From NCBI GenBank assembly GCA_020638995.1, contig JACKHM010000001.1, positions 2,914,001-2,978,000 of the forward strand: 64,000 nt of DNA. Reading direction: 5' to 3'. Positions 56,355 to 64,000 of the stretch are shown here, piece after piece (positions within the stretch are counted from its first letter, which is position 1; each line of letters starts with the position of its first letter). Source of the DNA: Planctomycetaceae bacterium. GTDB taxonomy: Bacteria > Planctomycetota > Planctomycetia > Pirellulales > Pirellulaceae. The notes below the pieces were generated by a model that worked only from the letters and a program-made list of their open reading frames with translations, was not told the DNA's origin and searched no databases. The translations under genes were made by a program, and so were the position numbers.

Positions 56355-57002
56355 CTATTCCGCGTGAGTCATGTTCCAGTACTCGTTTAACTTTCGAATC
56401 GCTGCGTTCAAGCGACTTTTGACGGTGCCGACCGGAATATCCAATGCGTCCGCCGCCTCGCGATACTTTAGGCCCTGATAGTACACGAGATGAACAACGT
56501 GCCGCATCTGGTCGGACAGTTGATCCAAGGCTTGTTGTACCCACTCACCACTTTCCAGCCGGCTGGCCTGCGACAGCGGATCGGGGTCCTCGCTCACCAG
56601 GATGTCAACCAACTTTGTCGAATCGTCGCTGCCTGTGCCCGCCCGGTCAAGACTAACCGCGCGGTGTCGCTTGTCGCGACGTTGCGCATCAATCGCAGCG
56701 TTGGTAGCCACCGCATACAACCACGGACGAAATCGGCGGCCCTCTTCAAATTGTCGGCACTTCTGATGCAACAACATGCACGTCGCTTGAAACACGTCTT
56801 CCGCCAACTCGGGTTTGCCTAGATATCGACAGAGATAGTTGTAAAGCTCGCGTTCGTAGCGTTGCACGAGGGCCGCAAACAGACTGCGCTCGCCGGTGGC
56901 ACAATACTGGAGGAGCAATTGCTCATCCGTCATTTGAGCGACTCGACTGACCGGGGAGTTGGCCTGCTGGGGAGTTTCGATTGTGGTGGCCATTTTGTTC
57001 AT
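56355..57002 (-). CDS. ECF-family RNA polymerase sigma factor
   Basis: Starting at ATG 57002, region 2 has LFAALVQRYERELYNYLCRYLGKPELAEDVFQATCMLLHQ and FRPWLYAVATNAAIDAQRRDKR. After a linker, region 4 has LDQLSDQMRHVVHLVYYQGLKYREAADALDIPVGTVKSRLNAAIRKL (a helix-turn-helix). The 215-residue length is normal for planctomycete ECF sigma factors. Directly downstream is the anti-sigma-like gene, so the pair is an operon, probably autoregulated. Targets are unknown. Confidence 0.94.
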   Translation of the reverse strand: MNKMATTIETPQQANSPVSRVAQMTDEQLLLQYCATGERSLFAALVQRYERELYNYLCRYLGKPELAEDVFQATCMLLHQKCRQFEEGRRFRPWLYAVATNAAIDAQRRDKRHRAVSLDRAGTGSDDSTKLVDILVSEDPDPLSQASRLESGEWVQQALDQLSDQMRHVVHLVYYQGLKYREAADALDIPVGTVKSRLNAAIRKLNEYWNMTHAE

Positions 57003-57201
57003 ACGCAATCAATTCGACGAGAGTTCATGAAGGAACGAGCCAGCCACTCGGCTGATTGCGGCTCTCGTCCAAAAACCGCCATCATAGCAAGCCGCACGAT
57101 GCTTAGCTAACGCTTTGCGAAGGTGCGAATTGACAGTGCCAAACCGCCGACTTACACTCACGACTTGCATACGTCGCAAAACCTATGCCACCGGAAACCA
57201 A

Positions 57202-59505
57202 GTGTCCAAATCGCACTACCAATGGGCTGCCCCGGGCGACGTTAACGCCTTTTTCGGCTTGATGTTAGATAACATCGCTGATCTTTTGCTGGCAGTCGGC
57301 TTGCTGTCCGTCATTTTTGGACTTCCTACAAACTTTGCCCTTCGTTACATGATCCCGGGTACGGCTGTTGGGGTTCTAGTGGGGGACCTGCTGTTCTTCT
57401 GGATGGCTTTTGCGCTTGCGCGGCGAACCGGACGTAACAATGTTACTGCTATGCCGTTAGGGCTAGACACACCCAGCACATTTGGCATGGTGTTCTTCGT
57501 GCTGGGGCCGGCGTTCCTGCGGGCCAAGGAGAACATGTCGGTGGAGAACGCCGCTCTCTACACCTGGCATGTGGGAATTTGCGCCATTTTTGTGAGTGGT
57601 CTGTTCAAAACTGCGTGTGCCTTCGGGTCGAATTGGGTCCGACGCATGGTGCCGCGAGCAGGCCTGTTGGGTTCGTTGACTGCCGTCGCGCTTGTGCTGA
57701 TCAGCTTCCTGCCACTGATCGAGATATTGCATTTTCCGATTGTCGGATTCTTGGCCTTGGCCATCGTGCTAACCACGCTTGTTGCGAGGATTCGAGTCCC
57801 AGGAAAAATCCCCGGCGCGTTGGCTGCGACGCTGATAGCGGGGACAGTTTACTACCTGATGGTCGGCTTTGGGGCGATTCACCACGATTGGGGACAATTC
57901 GAGCAGGCTCGCCGGGGGCTGTTGCCCTACGAGTGGCTATGCGTCTTTCGATTCGAGTGGGTTGCGGTGTTGCCCGATTCTTTGCAATACCTGCCGATCG
58001 TAATTCCATTCGCACTGGGTACCGTTGTCGGCGGAATCGATTGTACGGAGAGTGCTGCAGTCGCGGGCGATGATTTTGACACGCGACAAGTTATCGGCGT
58101 CGAAGCATTTGCCACGATCGTGGCGAGTCTTTGTGGCGGGGTCATTCAAACCACACCCTACATCGGACATCCTGCTTATAAGGCGATGGGAGGTCGCGCT
58201 GCTTACACGCTGGCGACCGCTTTGTTCGTCGGCGGTGCGGGACTACTCGGCTACTTTGGCTACCTGTATGCGATCATCCCGAAGGCGACCGTCTTTCCGA
58301 TCTTGGTTTTTGTCGGACTAGAGATCACGGCGCAAAGCTTTCAAGCGACACCGAAGAGACACTACACCGCCGTCGTCTTGGCGTGTGTGCCGGCACTCGC
58401 AGCGCTAGTTTTGATATTCACTGACAAAATCTTTGGCGAATTGTCACCGCAAGGTGTCGTGGTCACCTCGCTAAGCGAAGCGATGCAACTCGAACTGCAA
58501 ACAGTCCGCGTCGTGGCTAGCGGTTTCATTGTCACCAGCTTGCTTTGGGCATCGGGATTGGCGGCGATCATCGATCGACGTTTGAACGTCGCGGCTATCT
58601 ATTTCGGGATCGCGGCGGGCTGTAGCTGCTTTGGTGTTATACATTCCCCTTTACCGGGAAGTGCGATGTTCTTGCCTTGGGGTCTGGATAGCGCATCGTT
58701 GGAGACACCTTTACAGTACGGAGGCGGATATCTCTTGACTGCCTTGCTACTGCTTGGTTGGCACTTTTGGTTGCGACGGGCGGGGCAAGCATCAGGAGCT
58801 GACGAACTGCTGGAAGAGGTCGGTTTTCCACGAATGTTGGAACCAGAAGTCATGGACACGCCCGAGGATGCTCGTAATTACAACGAAATGGACCATTCCG
58901 AAGTCAATCGAGTGTTCGTCGATGACCTTCTCGCGTGTGGTAATATCGCAGGTGACATTCTCGACCTGGGCACCGGAACAGCATTGATTCCCATCGAACT
59001 TTGTGATCGCGTTGACAACTGTCGCGTGATGGCTAGCGATATGTCGACGAGCATGCTCGATCTTGCCGTCTACAATCTAGCCGTTAGTTCTGCAGAAGGG
59101 CGAATTCAGTTGGACCGCGCCGACGCCAAGCAGTTGCACTACGGAGACGACACTTTCGACATTGTCATGTCGAACAGCATCGTGCATCACATCCCCGAAC
59201 CCGTGGCCGTGCTGCGAGAGGCCGTGCGGGTCACGAGGCCCGGCGGGCTTCTCTTCTTCCGGGATCTGATGCGTCCGGAGAACTCGGACGTCGTCAAAGA
59301 CCTGGTTGCAACTTATGCTGCCGGTGCGAACGAGCGTCAAAAGAAAATGTTTGACGACTCTTTGCGAGCTGCCCTCACGTTAGAAGAAATCCGCTCCCTT
59401 GTTACAAGCCTTGGCTTTCCCGGAGCGACGGTACAGGCTACGAGCGATCGTCATTGGACTTGGCAGGCGAGAATTCCCCAAGTCGAGTCCGCAGCGTCCA
59501 ATTAG
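57202..59505 (+). CDS. NCS2/AzgA-like permease fused to SAM-dependent methyltransferase
   Basis: The GTG at 57202 with GGAAACCA upstream is preferred; upstream in-frame sequence lacks membrane or conserved character. Residues about 5-540 form a permease with about 12-14 membrane helices: GDVNAFFGLMLDNIADLLLA, GRNNVTAMPLGLDTPSTFGM, and FALGTVVGGIDCTESAAVAGDDFDTRQVIGVEA..GGVIQTTPYIGHPAYKAMGGRAAY. These resemble the NCS2/AzgA nucleobase-permease pattern. Residues about 551-767 are a class I methyltransferase: GDILDLGTGTALIP (motif I), ASDMS, FDIVMSNSIVHHI and GGLLFFRDL. The two parts are joined in frame, an unusual fusion. The permease may import, and the enzyme modify, a nucleobase-like or other small molecule. 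Confidence 0.88.
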   Translation: MSKSHYQWAAPGDVNAFFGLMLDNIADLLLAVGLLSVIFGLPTNFALRYMIPGTAVGVLVGDLLFFWMAFALARRTGRNNVTAMPLGLDTPSTFGMVFFVLGPAFLRAKENMSVENAALYTWHVGICAIFVSGLFKTACAFGSNWVRRMVPRAGLLGSLTAVALVLISFLPLIEILHFPIVGFLALAIVLTTLVARIRVPGKIPGALAATLIAGTVYYLMVGFGAIHHDWGQFEQARRGLLPYEWLCVFRFEWVAVLPDSLQYLPIVIPFALGTVVGGIDCTESAAVAGDDFDTRQVIGVEAFATIVASLCGGVIQTTPYIGHPAYKAMGGRAAYTLATALFVGGAGLLGYFGYLYAIIPKATVFPILVFVGLEITAQSFQATPKRHYTAVVLACVPALAALVLIFTDKIFGELSPQGVVVTSLSEAMQLELQTVRVVASGFIVTSLLWASGLAAIIDRRLNVAAIYFGIAAGCSCFGVIHSPLPGSAMFLPWGLDSASLETPLQYGGGYLLTALLLLGWHFWLRRAGQASGADELLEEVGFPRMLEPEVMDTPEDARNYNEMDHSEVNRVFVDDLLACGNIAGDILDLGTGTALIPIELCDRVDNCRVMASDMSTSMLDLAVYNLAVSSAEGRIQLDRADAKQLHYGDDTFDIVMSNSIVHHIPEPVAVLREAVRVTRPGGLLFFRDLMRPENSDVVKDLVATYAAGANERQKKMFDDSLRAALTLEEIRSLVTSLGFPGATVQATSDRHWTWQARIPQVESAASN

Positions 59506-60561
59506 CTACGCCGCCGCGCACGAAGACATGGCAGCAGTGCGCTGCAAAGACTCCTCACAGGCTGCGACAACGCTGTCGACATCGATCTCCAACATGGCAT
59601 CGTTGCACGCTCGACGTCGCTGGCGGCTTGTGCCGTCCTGAAAACTCTTTTGCACATGCAGGTGCTGCTGTCCGTAGGCACCCGAGTCTTGAGGACGCGT
59701 GCTCCCGAATAATCCTACACATGGCGTACCAACGGCGGCGGCAATATGAAGTGGTCCCGTGTCGGAGCCAACAAACAATCGAGCCCTTCGCGTGATGGCC
59801 GCCAGTTCAGGCAACGTCGTGGGCGGGGCGAGTAAGGCTCGACCGCCAGAACACGCGACGATCTCTTCGGCCCATGCCCGCTCGCGCTCACCGGACCATA
59901 GCACGTAGGAGGGAATTTGATAACGCTCGCCAAGGCACCGGGCAACACGACCGAAACGATAGGTAGACCACAGTTTAGAGTCCCATCCGGCACCGGGATT
60001 CAAAGCGACGAATTCACAGTTCAAGTGCGCGGACTGTATCATCGCATTGACCCTTCTTTCGACCTGCGGGCGTATCGGCAGATCAAATTGCACCGCAGGA
60101 GTAGCAATGCCCAAAGGCTTCAAAAGCTCAAGTTGCGCGTCAACGATGTGGTCTTTCGATGGAGTTACAAGCTCGCTATTAAGCCAGCGGCTCAACTCAC
60201 GGCCGCGCGGCTGGCTAAATCCAATGCGGCGTTTTGCACCGGACAACCACGAGATCAAACTGCTCTTCGTCAGTCCTTGTGGATCAATCGCAATATCAAA
60301 ACGCGCTGCGCGCAGCTTCGACCTGAGTTGGCGTATCTCATGAGGAGACTTCATCCAGCGTTTCGACACGACGATCAACTCGTCGATTGCGTGGTGTCCA
60401 TCAAGCAATGTCGCCGGACCGGGTTGAGTCACCCACGCGATGTGTGCGTGAGGAAAATGTTCTCGAATCGCACACACCAACGGCAACGTAAGTACACAAT
60501 CGCCAATGGCACTGAGCCGGGAAATCAAAAATCGCGTACTTGGTTGTTTGTTCATGGTCAT
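59506..60561 (-). CDS. Family 9 glycosyltransferase (heptosyltransferase-like)
   Basis: The ATG at 60561 has GGAG close upstream; another ATG at 60555 is possible. RFLISRLSAIGDCVLTLPLVCAIREHFPHAHIAWV is the GT9 N-terminal signature. FVALNPGAGWDSKLWSTYRF and ARLFVGSDTGPLHIAAAVGTPCVGLFG are the diagnostic C-terminal donor-binding motifs. It probably adds a heptose or related sugar to lipopolysaccharide core. Its stop codon meets the stop of the convergent methyltransferase fusion with no base between them (TAGCTA). Confidence 0.94.
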   Translation of the reverse strand: MTMNKQPSTRFLISRLSAIGDCVLTLPLVCAIREHFPHAHIAWVTQPGPATLLDGHHAIDELIVVSKRWMKSPHEIRQLRSKLRAARFDIAIDPQGLTKSSLISWLSGAKRRIGFSQPRGRELSRWLNSELVTPSKDHIVDAQLELLKPLGIATPAVQFDLPIRPQVERRVNAMIQSAHLNCEFVALNPGAGWDSKLWSTYRFGRVARCLGERYQIPSYVLWSGERERAWAEEIVACSGGRALLAPPTTLPELAAITRRARLFVGSDTGPLHIAAAVGTPCVGLFGSTRPQDSGAYGQQHLHVQKSFQDGTSRQRRRACNDAMLEIDVDSVVAACEESLQRTAAMSSCAAA

Positions 60562-60618
60562 GCTTCTCCAATAAACCAATTAATACGCATCGAAATGGCG
60601 ACGCATCCCGACCCCCAT

Positions 60619-61563
60619 CTACGGCGGCGATGTGCTCGCGGGCGGAACCTGAGTTGGAGCCGATGCCGGAATCGGTTGTGTTTCGGGCGGCTGAGCTGGC
60701 GGCTGAGTGTTGGGTTCGCTGCCAGGAGGCCGTGTCGGCGCCAGCACGACCGGTGGAAGTCGTTGCTCGTAACCCACGACACCCACCTCCGAGCTTGGAC
60801 GAGGAGCGATAGATCGAGGAAAATAGAACTGCTCGGCGTATGACACAGGAAGTTCCTCGGGGGACGTTCCGTCTCGATGGACCTGTGGAATCCGAATGCG
60901 ACTGCCTGCGAACTGAGTTCCATCGTAGACCGTTCCGCGCTGGAACGGTCCGGCGCCAAATAGCCAGAAGTCTTGCGCAGTGCTCTTTGCTTTGGATATG
61001 CCTGATTGCCAAACGGGTCTTCGGCTCTCGCGATCGTAGGCAAACGCCGCAACCTTTGCCGCACCCAGATTCGCGTCCTTCTTCGCCAACGCCAACTCTG
61101 GAATCGCGGGCAATCCAGGCGAATTCGGTACAAAGTCGGCAGCCGCGGAGAGGCCGCTATTCGCGGGCAGCCCATAGACGATCTCGTGCCCATTCGTTCC
61201 TAGTGCGCCAACTCGTGCTTCCACGATGAAATCCGCATCTTCCGCTTCGTCTTGCAAGCGACAATCAGCCGCTAACATCTGTTGCCGCAACGAGCTGATG
61301 ATGTATTCGGCGTTCACAAACCCTACGCCTTTGACATTGTTGATATAGCGCGAGTCGAAGAATACCTTTTGGCCCGACATCGCGCTAAAGTCAATTTCAG
61401 AGATCGCGTGGTCGACAGCGTCCGACATGAGCAACTGCTCTGTCGCAATTCGCGACTTTGTCGTGCCACAACCTGTCGCAAGAATCATCGCCAGAAAACA
61501 GATGATGCGCAGGGGCAGTCGTATTCGCTGCTCGATCACGCCGCTAGCACCTTGCACTCGCAT
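60619..61563 (-). CDS. DUF6655-type lipoprotein
   Basis: The ATG at 61563 gives a lipoprotein signal with LATGCGTTKSRIATEQLLMSDAVDHAI, the Cys near residue 32 being the lipid attachment. The DUF6655-like part spans about 35-240 (KVFFDSRYINNVKGVGFVNAEYIISSLRQQMLAADCRL, and VGALGTNGHEIVYGLPAN). A proline-rich tail (about 270-314, PNTQPPAQPPETQP) follows. It is probably an outer-membrane or periplasmic lipoprotein. It lies 57 bp upstream of the glycosyltransferase gene on the same strand and may be co-transcribed. Confidence 0.85.
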   Translation of the reverse strand: MRVQGASGVIEQRIRLPLRIICFLAMILATGCGTTKSRIATEQLLMSDAVDHAISEIDFSAMSGQKVFFDSRYINNVKGVGFVNAEYIISSLRQQMLAADCRLQDEAEDADFIVEARVGALGTNGHEIVYGLPANSGLSAAADFVPNSPGLPAIPELALAKKDANLGAAKVAAFAYDRESRRPVWQSGISKAKSTAQDFWLFGAGPFQRGTVYDGTQFAGSRIRIPQVHRDGTSPEELPVSYAEQFYFPRSIAPRPSSEVGVVGYEQRLPPVVLAPTRPPGSEPNTQPPAQPPETQPIPASAPTQVPPASTSPP

Positions 61564-61566
61564 CAC

Positions 61567-62170
61567 TCACAGTCGGTTTCGTTGTGGGATAGAAAAAGGT
61601 CGCGGAGTATAGCGAAAGCCGGCGGATGCGAAAACGCATCTTCTTCGCTCGATGGAAGGCGACACAATTTCCCTCCATCGAATGGGAGCTATGGCTTAGG
61701 AGCGTTCGAGAAACGCGGCAAATTTGTGCATCTGATCGCACGGGCCACTAAGGACAAATTACGCGAAGACCCACCTATCCCGGAGTCTTCGTAACCCGAC
61801 GTGTCAGCGAGGGAAATTCGCGTATTTGCGCTTCGTCCTCGCTAACGCTTCGGATTACGATTTGCGAGGCGATTTAGGAAGAATGGTCGCAACTTACTGA
61901 AGTGAAACATCTTACAGCGTTGGAGTTCCGGCAAATGACTCATCCGGGCCATTCGGAATTTCGGTAAACGAGATTCGCCTCAGTCGCCGAGTCGCAGTGC
62001 TTTAGTGGCGCGAGAAACGCGAGCAGTAGACGCAATCGATCGTGTTGTCATCAGAGCTGGTAACAGCAATCGAGAGCCACAAACTGCGGAAAACTCCGTT
62101 GGTGTGTAGGCCGAGTAGGCCTCGAACGTGCCAACTGGTGATTCCTAAATAACGTCGACATCATCGTCAT
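61567..62170. other. Intergenic region with several inverted repeats
   Basis: A 604-bp region upstream of the lipoprotein gene and downstream of the hydrolase gene. It contains a GATGCG-AAAA-CGCATC hairpin (61625-61640), CGATGGA/TCCATCG (61650-61656 and 61674-61680), and the larger palindrome at 61790-61859 described separately. I see no convincing reading frame. Confidence 0.5.
61790..61859. repeat. REP-like imperfect palindrome
   Basis: Two 23-bp arms, 61790-61812 (starts CGTAACCCGACG, ends AGCGAGG) and 61837-61859 (starts CCTCGCTAACGC, ends ATTACG), pair at 19 of 23 positions around a 24-base loop. The arms resemble the CGTAACCCGAC/CCTCGCT type of intergenic palindrome common in planctomycete genomes. 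It is probably a mobile or structural repeat of the REP class, and could fold in RNA. Confidence 0.6.
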
Positions 62171-62998
62171 TTAATGAGTCGCCGCAAACACGAATTCAAG
62201 AGCTCGTCGCGTGTCTTCGTAGGACGTGCTGTGGCCACCGTCCGGCCGGTGCAAACTTAGCACCTGCGCGTTCCGACCTTTCAACTTATCGATTAATCGC
62301 AATACGGATGCCGGTGGAACGATCGTGTCCGCTCCACCGGTCGTCACCGCGACGGGCATCGTGAATCGTTCTGGAAAGAATTCTGCGCTCCGCTTTCGAT
62401 ACTCGTCAGGCGAGTCTTCCTTGGTCCCTCCATAAGACTCGGCAATGGCGTCGAGGAATCGTTCGTATTCCACTAGGTTTGCGGTTCCATTGAGCGCGAC
62501 TACACCGTCGATCAGGTGCGGATGCAGCGCAGCAAAGGTTAGTGCTCCTGTTCCACCCATCGAGCCCCCACACAGAATTACCCGCTTGACTGGCAATGTC
62601 CGCGCCAGCGCACCAATAATTTGCTCCACATCCGCCTCGGCCTTGGGACCCATCCATGACGTCTTTGCGCGATAGTCGGGCGATACGAGCAGCGAACTGG
62701 TCGCGTCCGCCACGTCACGAACCGCTCGACATTCGCTACGGTTTTGTCGAACAAATTGCCATCGATCTGAACCGTGGCCATGTAGCGCGATCAGCACCGT
62801 CACAGGTCGAGCGGACTGAAAGTCGTCGGGTATGACGATGACATACTTTTGCTCCGACCCATCGCAATTCGCGACGAACGATCTATCTTCGATCGTGGCT
62901 GCGTTAACACCTTGAGTAAGGGCCCAAATCGCAAATACAAACCACGATGTCACAATCAAGAACTGCGCTGATCGCATGAGTTGAGATTTCATGGTCAT
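62171..62998 (-). CDS. Exported alpha/beta hydrolase (esterase/peptidase-like)
   Basis: The ATG at 62998 (or 62992) starts a signal peptide. The fold markers are VLIALHGHGSDRWQF (oxyanion loop), CGGSMGGTGALTFAALHPH with the nucleophile Ser, TTGGADTIVPPASVLRLI with the Asp region, and DGGHSTSY with the catalytic His. The 275-residue length matches poly-hydroxyalkanoate depolymerase/carbohydrate-esterase-like enzymes in planctomycetes. The substrate is unknown. Confidence 0.87.
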   Translation of the reverse strand: MTMKSQLMRSAQFLIVTSWFVFAIWALTQGVNAATIEDRSFVANCDGSEQKYVIVIPDDFQSARPVTVLIALHGHGSDRWQFVRQNRSECRAVRDVADATSSLLVSPDYRAKTSWMGPKAEADVEQIIGALARTLPVKRVILCGGSMGGTGALTFAALHPHLIDGVVALNGTANLVEYERFLDAIAESYGGTKEDSPDEYRKRSAEFFPERFTMPVAVTTGGADTIVPPASVLRLIDKLKGRNAQVLSLHRPDGGHSTSYEDTRRALEFVFAATH

Positions 62999-63089
62999 CG
63001 GGATTGGCCTGCGGCTTGTATTGGCAAGCATTTTCTACGCGCTTCGCTACCTGGTGGAGACCGAGAGCAAGGAGTGAAACCCAGAGGTT

Positions 63090-64000
63090 TTAGCCAACGA
63101 GCTTCTTGTTAAATGCGCCTTCATTGATCGTCGGGCGTTCCGGTCTTCCTTTGTGATCATAGGTCAACTGCATGTTGTTAAGACCCATCAGCCAAAGAAT
63201 CGATGCGTGAATGTCATGGACATGCATCTTGTCTTCAACGGCATACAGTCCCAATTCGTCGGTAGCACCAATTGCCTGACCACCTTTTACGCCTCCACCT
63301 GCCATCCAAATCGAGAAGCCCGTTGGATTATGATCACGACCGTCTCCCTTTTCGCTCATCGGCGTGCGACCGAACTCGCCGCCCCAAACCACCAGCGTTT
63401 CGTCCAGCAAGCCGCGCTGCTTCAGATCCTTTAGCAAACCCGCAACCGGTTTATCCATTGATCGACAGAGACGTGAATGATTGGCCTCGATCGCCGAATG
63501 TGAATCCCACTTGCTCCCTGTGCCACTGTATAGCTGAATGAATCTCACTCCTCTTTCGACCAGGCGTCGGGCAAGGAGACAGTTGCGGCCAAACGTCTCC
63601 GTCTCTTTGTGATCGAGCCCGTAAAGCTTCTTCATGGATTCCGTCTCTTGAGCCAGATCCACCGCCGCGGGCGCCTGGGCCTGCATTCGAAAGGCCAATT
63701 CATAGCTCTCGATACGCGCCTCGAGTTCGCTCTGTTGAGCTCGCGACTGGGCGTGTGATTGGTTGAACTGTTGTAGTAGGGACAGTTTTTCCTGCTGGCG
63801 CTCGCTGGAGTACCCTTTAGGCATGTTTAGATTCGCGATCGGTTCGTCACTCGCGCCGTTAATACGAACGCCCTGATGCGTCGCCGGCATGAAACCGCTG
63901 CCCCAATTGCGAGGTCCGTTGACCGGGTTGCCAGAGCTGTCACACATGACCACGAATGAAGGCAAGTTGTCATTCGCTGTGCCCAATCCATAGTTCACCC
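63090..64000 (-). CDS. DUF1501 protein, partial (N-terminus beyond window)
   Basis: The frame runs off the right edge, so the start and signal sequence are missing. The part present has NLPSFVVMCDSSGNPVNGPRNWGSGF, LVVWGGEFGRTPMSEK, GRDHNPTGFSIWMAGGGVKGG and GATDELGLYAVEDKMHVHD, all DUF1501 marks. It is closely similar in layout to the complete gene at 5398-6840. A DUF1549/DUF1553 partner gene is expected just beyond the right edge. Confidence 0.93.
   Translation of the reverse strand, partial: VNYGLGTANDNLPSFVVMCDSSGNPVNGPRNWGSGFMPATHQGVRINGASDEPIANLNMPKGYSSERQQEKLSLLQQFNQSHAQSRAQQSELEARIESYELAFRMQAQAPAAVDLAQETESMKKLYGLDHKETETFGRNCLLARRLVERGVRFIQLYSGTGSKWDSHSAIEANHSRLCRSMDKPVAGLLKDLKQRGLLDETLVVWGGEFGRTPMSEKGDGRDHNPTGFSIWMAGGGVKGGQAIGATDELGLYAVEDKMHVHDIHASILWLMGLNNMQLTYDHKGRPERPTINEGAFNKKLVG

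Noticed and set aside
59917..60843. Plus-strand 308-residue frame
   Set aside because: Arginine-rich shadow of the family 9 glycosyltransferase and lipoprotein genes.

Overview
The window looks like chromosome from a planctomycete of the Pirellulales type. The evidence is a set of hallmark families: a LEPRxLL-type secreted protein, two DUF1501 proteins and a DUF1549/DUF1553 cytochrome c-like protein, a PVC-type CxxCH heme protein, an H-X9-DG/DUF1559-like domain, a DUF6655-type lipoprotein, an SHD1 (SLA1 homology) fragment, and very large secreted proteins of planctomycete type. Coding density is high and genes change strand often. I found no rRNA, tRNA, transposase or phage genes.

Layout. 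1-2682 is the right-hand end of a CRISPR array with 41 identical 36-bp repeats and 28-30 bp spacers. It runs off the left edge and no cas gene lies in the window. The six spacers next to the A+T-richer flank are almost pure G+T on one strand. 2944-5248 is a secreted zinc metallopeptidase split by a one-base frameshift. 5398-10148 is a DUF1501 / PSCyt-DUF1549-DUF1553 pair. 10321-11250 holds a YbaK-like protein and a small CxxCH protein. 11785-16551 is a signalling island: a receiver-HATPase protein, a receiver-STAS protein and, convergent with them, a hybrid histidine kinase with PAS domains, two receivers and HPt. 16738-24020 has an isochorismatase-ThuA fusion, a membrane protein, a family 2 glycosyltransferase and a giant Ser/Thr kinase-ATPase-TPR protein.

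24269-32413 is largely metabolic: a BshC-like protein of uncertain role, an Eis-like acetyltransferase, FolD, a ferredoxin-type sulfite reductase with a long N-terminal extension, and glutamine synthetase. 32580-41096 contains a small protein gene, a SprT-like protein, an SGNH hydrolase plus PVC heme protein pair, and a J-like/PA14/malectin membrane protein. 41624-44164 has a PQQ-propeller protein and two small proteins. 44165-55298 is a two-gene operon encoding three paralogous exported modules, two of them fused into a 2559-residue protein. 55351-57002 is an ECF sigma factor with an anti-sigma-like protein that carries a DUF1559-like periplasmic domain. 57202-64000 holds a permease-methyltransferase fusion, a family 9 glycosyltransferase, a lipoprotein, an alpha/beta hydrolase and a second DUF1501 gene cut by the window edge.

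The strongest leads are the G+T-only spacer block, the permease-methyltransferase fusion, the three-module exported protein system, the two-receiver partner-switching pair and the anti-sigma/DUF1559 fusion. Family assignments come from reading motifs by eye; no database search was run.
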